A stretch of 8,545 bases of DNA from Clostridium sp. (lineage in GTDB: Bacteria; Bacillota_A; Clostridia; Lachnospirales; Lachnospiraceae). The stretch is from the NCBI GenBank assembly GCA_023666975.1, contig JAMPAW010000147.1, positions 1 to 8,545 of the forward strand. Direction: 5' to 3'. The position numbers and the translations under genes are program-made. A model generated the notes under the pieces. It did not search any database and was not told the origin of the DNA. It saw only the letters and a program-made list of their open reading frames with translations. Below, one piece after another: positions 7,316 through 8,545 of the stretch. How positions within the stretch are numbered: the stretch's first letter is position 1; each line of letters begins with the position of its first letter.

Positions 7316-7795
7316 ATGAAAAAAGGATTATTAGCAACAGTTTCTTTATTGGCGGGAACGGCAGTCGGAGCAACCGCAATGGGTAAGGTGAAAAATTCGG
7401 CAGTAGAAGAAAAAACAGAGAAGATTGACAAGTTTAAAGGGTATTATAATATGCTCAATCAATGGCTTGTTTTAAAACAGGAAGGTAAATCCTTGGAACA
7501 ATATTTTGTGGATAATCAATATAAGACCGTTGCTATCTATGGGATGGGGGAAATGGGAAATCGCCTTTATGATGAACTAAAGGGTAGTAATAAAGTGAAA
7601 ATTAAATACGCAGTTGATAAGAATGCAAATAGCACATACGCAGAGTTGGAAGTATTAGAATCAGTGGATGATTTGCCAGAGGTAGATATAATCATAGTAA
7701 CGGCTATATTTGCATTTGATGAAATTGAAGAAGAGTTAAGTCAAAAAAGTTCCTGTCCGGTTGTTTCGTTGGATGATGTGGTGTACGAGTCTTAA
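7316..7795 (+). CDS. Small membrane-anchored protein with a stand-alone Rossmann-like domain
   Basis: The gene encodes 159 residues. Residues 5-22 (LLATVSLLAGTAVGATAM) are a small-residue, glycine/alanine-rich membrane segment preceded by two lysines, predicting a single anchor or uncleaved signal. No lipobox cysteine is present. Residues about 40-60 form a helix with NQW and YF marks, and residues 71-159 a Rossmann-like fold with glycine loop Y75-G-M-G-E-M-G81, an acidic D after the second strand, and the ending VVYES. In the glycine-loop block A73-K89, 12 of 17 residues are identical to the C-terminal domain of the GT2 protein (A369-K385). There is no transferase domain. The start is supported by GAGGG at 7304-7308, seven bases upstream. 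If the positively charged N-terminus stays inside, the domain would face outward with one simple pass or inward if the segment inserts the other way; topology is uncertain. A role as a membrane docking partner or regulator of the assembly enzymes is my inference. Confidence 0.85.
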   Translation: MKKGLLATVSLLAGTAVGATAMGKVKNSAVEEKTEKIDKFKGYYNMLNQWLVLKQEGKSLEQYFVDNQYKTVAIYGMGEMGNRLYDELKGSNKVKIKYAVDKNANSTYAELEVLESVDDLPEVDIIIVTAIFAFDEIEEELSQKSSCPVVSLDDVVYES

Positions 7796-7816
7796 TGAAT
7801 AGAGAAGGTGAAACAG

Positions 7817-8545
7817 ATGGATTTAATTAGTGTAACGGTTGTTACATATAATTCAAGTAATACAATTATAGAAACTTTAGAAAGTATAAAAAAGCAAACC
7901 TATCCTAAGTTGGAATTGATTGTCTCAGATGATGCTTCAACTGATGATACAGTTTGCATTGTTAAGGAATGGGCAAAAAAGAATAGAAAGTATTTCTTTA
8001 AGATTCGTATATTAGTGGGTAAGAAGAACCACGGAGTTGTTAAGAATTGTAATATGGCAATTTACCAAGCAAGAGGAATATATGTACAGGAAATGGCAGG
8101 AGATGATCTTTTAACAAATGATGCAATAGAGGAAAAGTATCGGTTTGCACAGAGTAGCGGGATGAAATTGGTGTATTCTAAAGTAGAACCATTTGGCTCC
8201 AGTAGGCAGGCTGTTAATAACATGAAGCGATATTGTGAACGATCATATAAAATTATTACTAGTGGATGGGAGTGCCAAAATGATTATATTGTTGTTGACA
8301 ATTTTATAGCTGCACCGGCGGGAGGTTTTTTTGATAGAAAATATTTCTTGCAGATGGGTGGATATGATATTCGTTTTCCAATGTTAGAAGACTATCCGTT
8401 TTATTATCGTTATATTACAGAAGGAAATGAAATTGTACTATTGGACAAAATCTTGTTGAAATACCGTGTGTCAGAACAATCTTTAACGGGATCAAAAAAT
8501 GTTAAATTGATACAATCTATAAAGAAATTTTTTTATCTTGTAAGA
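7817..8545 (+). CDS. GT2 family glycosyltransferase, 3' end cut by the window
   Basis: An open frame of 243 codons runs from ATG 7817 to the right edge with no stop. The start is supported by GAAGGTG at 7804-7810, six bases upstream, and lies 21 bases after the preceding stop, so translation is probably coupled. The protein opens with ISVTVVTYNSSNTIIETLES (4-23), followed by V-S-D-D-A-S-T-D-D (36-44), the metal-binding G95-D-D97, and the probable catalytic E191-D192; these are the ordered marks of a GT-A family 2 glycosyltransferase. The DDASTDDT form and the H-G-V-V-K-N-C-N segment differ from the DGSTDSS and NGGLSSARNAG of the first GT2 protein, so this is not a recent duplicate and probably adds a different sugar. 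Whether it also carries a Rossmann-like C-terminal domain cannot be seen. Confidence 0.92.
   Translation, partial: MDLISVTVVTYNSSNTIIETLESIKKQTYPKLELIVSDDASTDDTVCIVKEWAKKNRKYFFKIRILVGKKNHGVVKNCNMAIYQARGIYVQEMAGDDLLTNDAIEEKYRFAQSSGMKLVYSKVEPFGSSRQAVNNMKRYCERSYKIITSGWECQNDYIVVDNFIAAPAGGFFDRKYFLQMGGYDIRFPMLEDYPFYYRYITEGNEIVLLDKILLKYRVSEQSLTGSKNVKLIQSIKKFFYLVR

Noticed and set aside
17..7431. Many minus-strand open frames (for example 428-682, 1329-1724, 5509-5898, 6892-7431) and a plus-strand frame at 2808-3014
   Set aside because: They overlap well-supported + strand genes in other frames, have low-complexity or implausible protein composition, and lack convincing ribosome sites; they are shadows of the real genes.
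1..8545. CRISPR array, tRNA or rRNA gene, insertion sequence or integrase attachment site
   Set aside because: I saw no regularly spaced repeats, no cloverleaf or rRNA signature, and no transposase or integrase frame with flanking inverted repeats.

Overview
The window looks like part of a surface-polysaccharide locus from a low-G+C Gram-positive anaerobe of the Clostridia, most likely a Lachnospiraceae-type bacterium. The reasons are AT-rich coding sequence, strong purine-rich Shine-Dalgarno sites, a DUF1703-type nuclease tail, and the mix of TagB/TagF-like, LicD and glycosyltransferase genes. This assignment is inference from sequence character; no marker gene is present. Every supported gene lies on the + strand.

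Layout. Positions 1-173 hold the 3' end of a gene that resembles the C-terminus of AAA-ATPase-like/PD-(D/E)XK nuclease proteins. Positions 246-1574 hold a 442-residue protein that I cannot assign to a named family. It has an N-terminal stretch with V-x-Q motifs, a central segment with a JAB/JAMM metalloprotease-like pattern (E184-x-G, H241-T-H-P, S251), and a charged helical tail. After a 167-base gap begins a tight run of six co-directional genes: a CDP-glycerol glycerophosphotransferase-family protein (1742-3049), a LicD-family phosphotransferase with an added N-terminal Rossmann-like domain (3081-4256), a GT2 glycosyltransferase with an added C-terminal Rossmann-like domain (4307-5692), a GT4-type glycosyltransferase with an added N-terminal Rossmann-like domain (about 5806-7263), a 159-residue protein made of one membrane segment plus a stand-alone copy of the Rossmann-like domain (7316-7795), and a second GT2 glycosyltransferase cut by the window end (7817-8545).

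How it fits together. The glycosyltransferases would build a repeat unit on a lipid carrier at the inner face of the membrane. The glycerophosphotransferase-family and LicD proteins would add polyol-phosphate and phosphocholine-like (or other phospho-) groups, giving a teichoic-acid-like or phosphate-decorated capsule. No flippase, polymerase or initiating sugar-phosphate transferase is visible, so the locus should continue to the right.

The most interesting feature is the repeated use of a small CapD-N/PglD-N-like nucleotide-binding module. Four consecutive genes carry it: three as fusions to unrelated transferases and one as a membrane-anchored single domain. The copies in the GT2 protein and in the single-domain protein are clearly closely related. 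This suggests a shared docking or sensing module that could organise the assembly enzymes at the membrane; no function has been shown. The unknown protein at 246-1574 is the second item worth following up.
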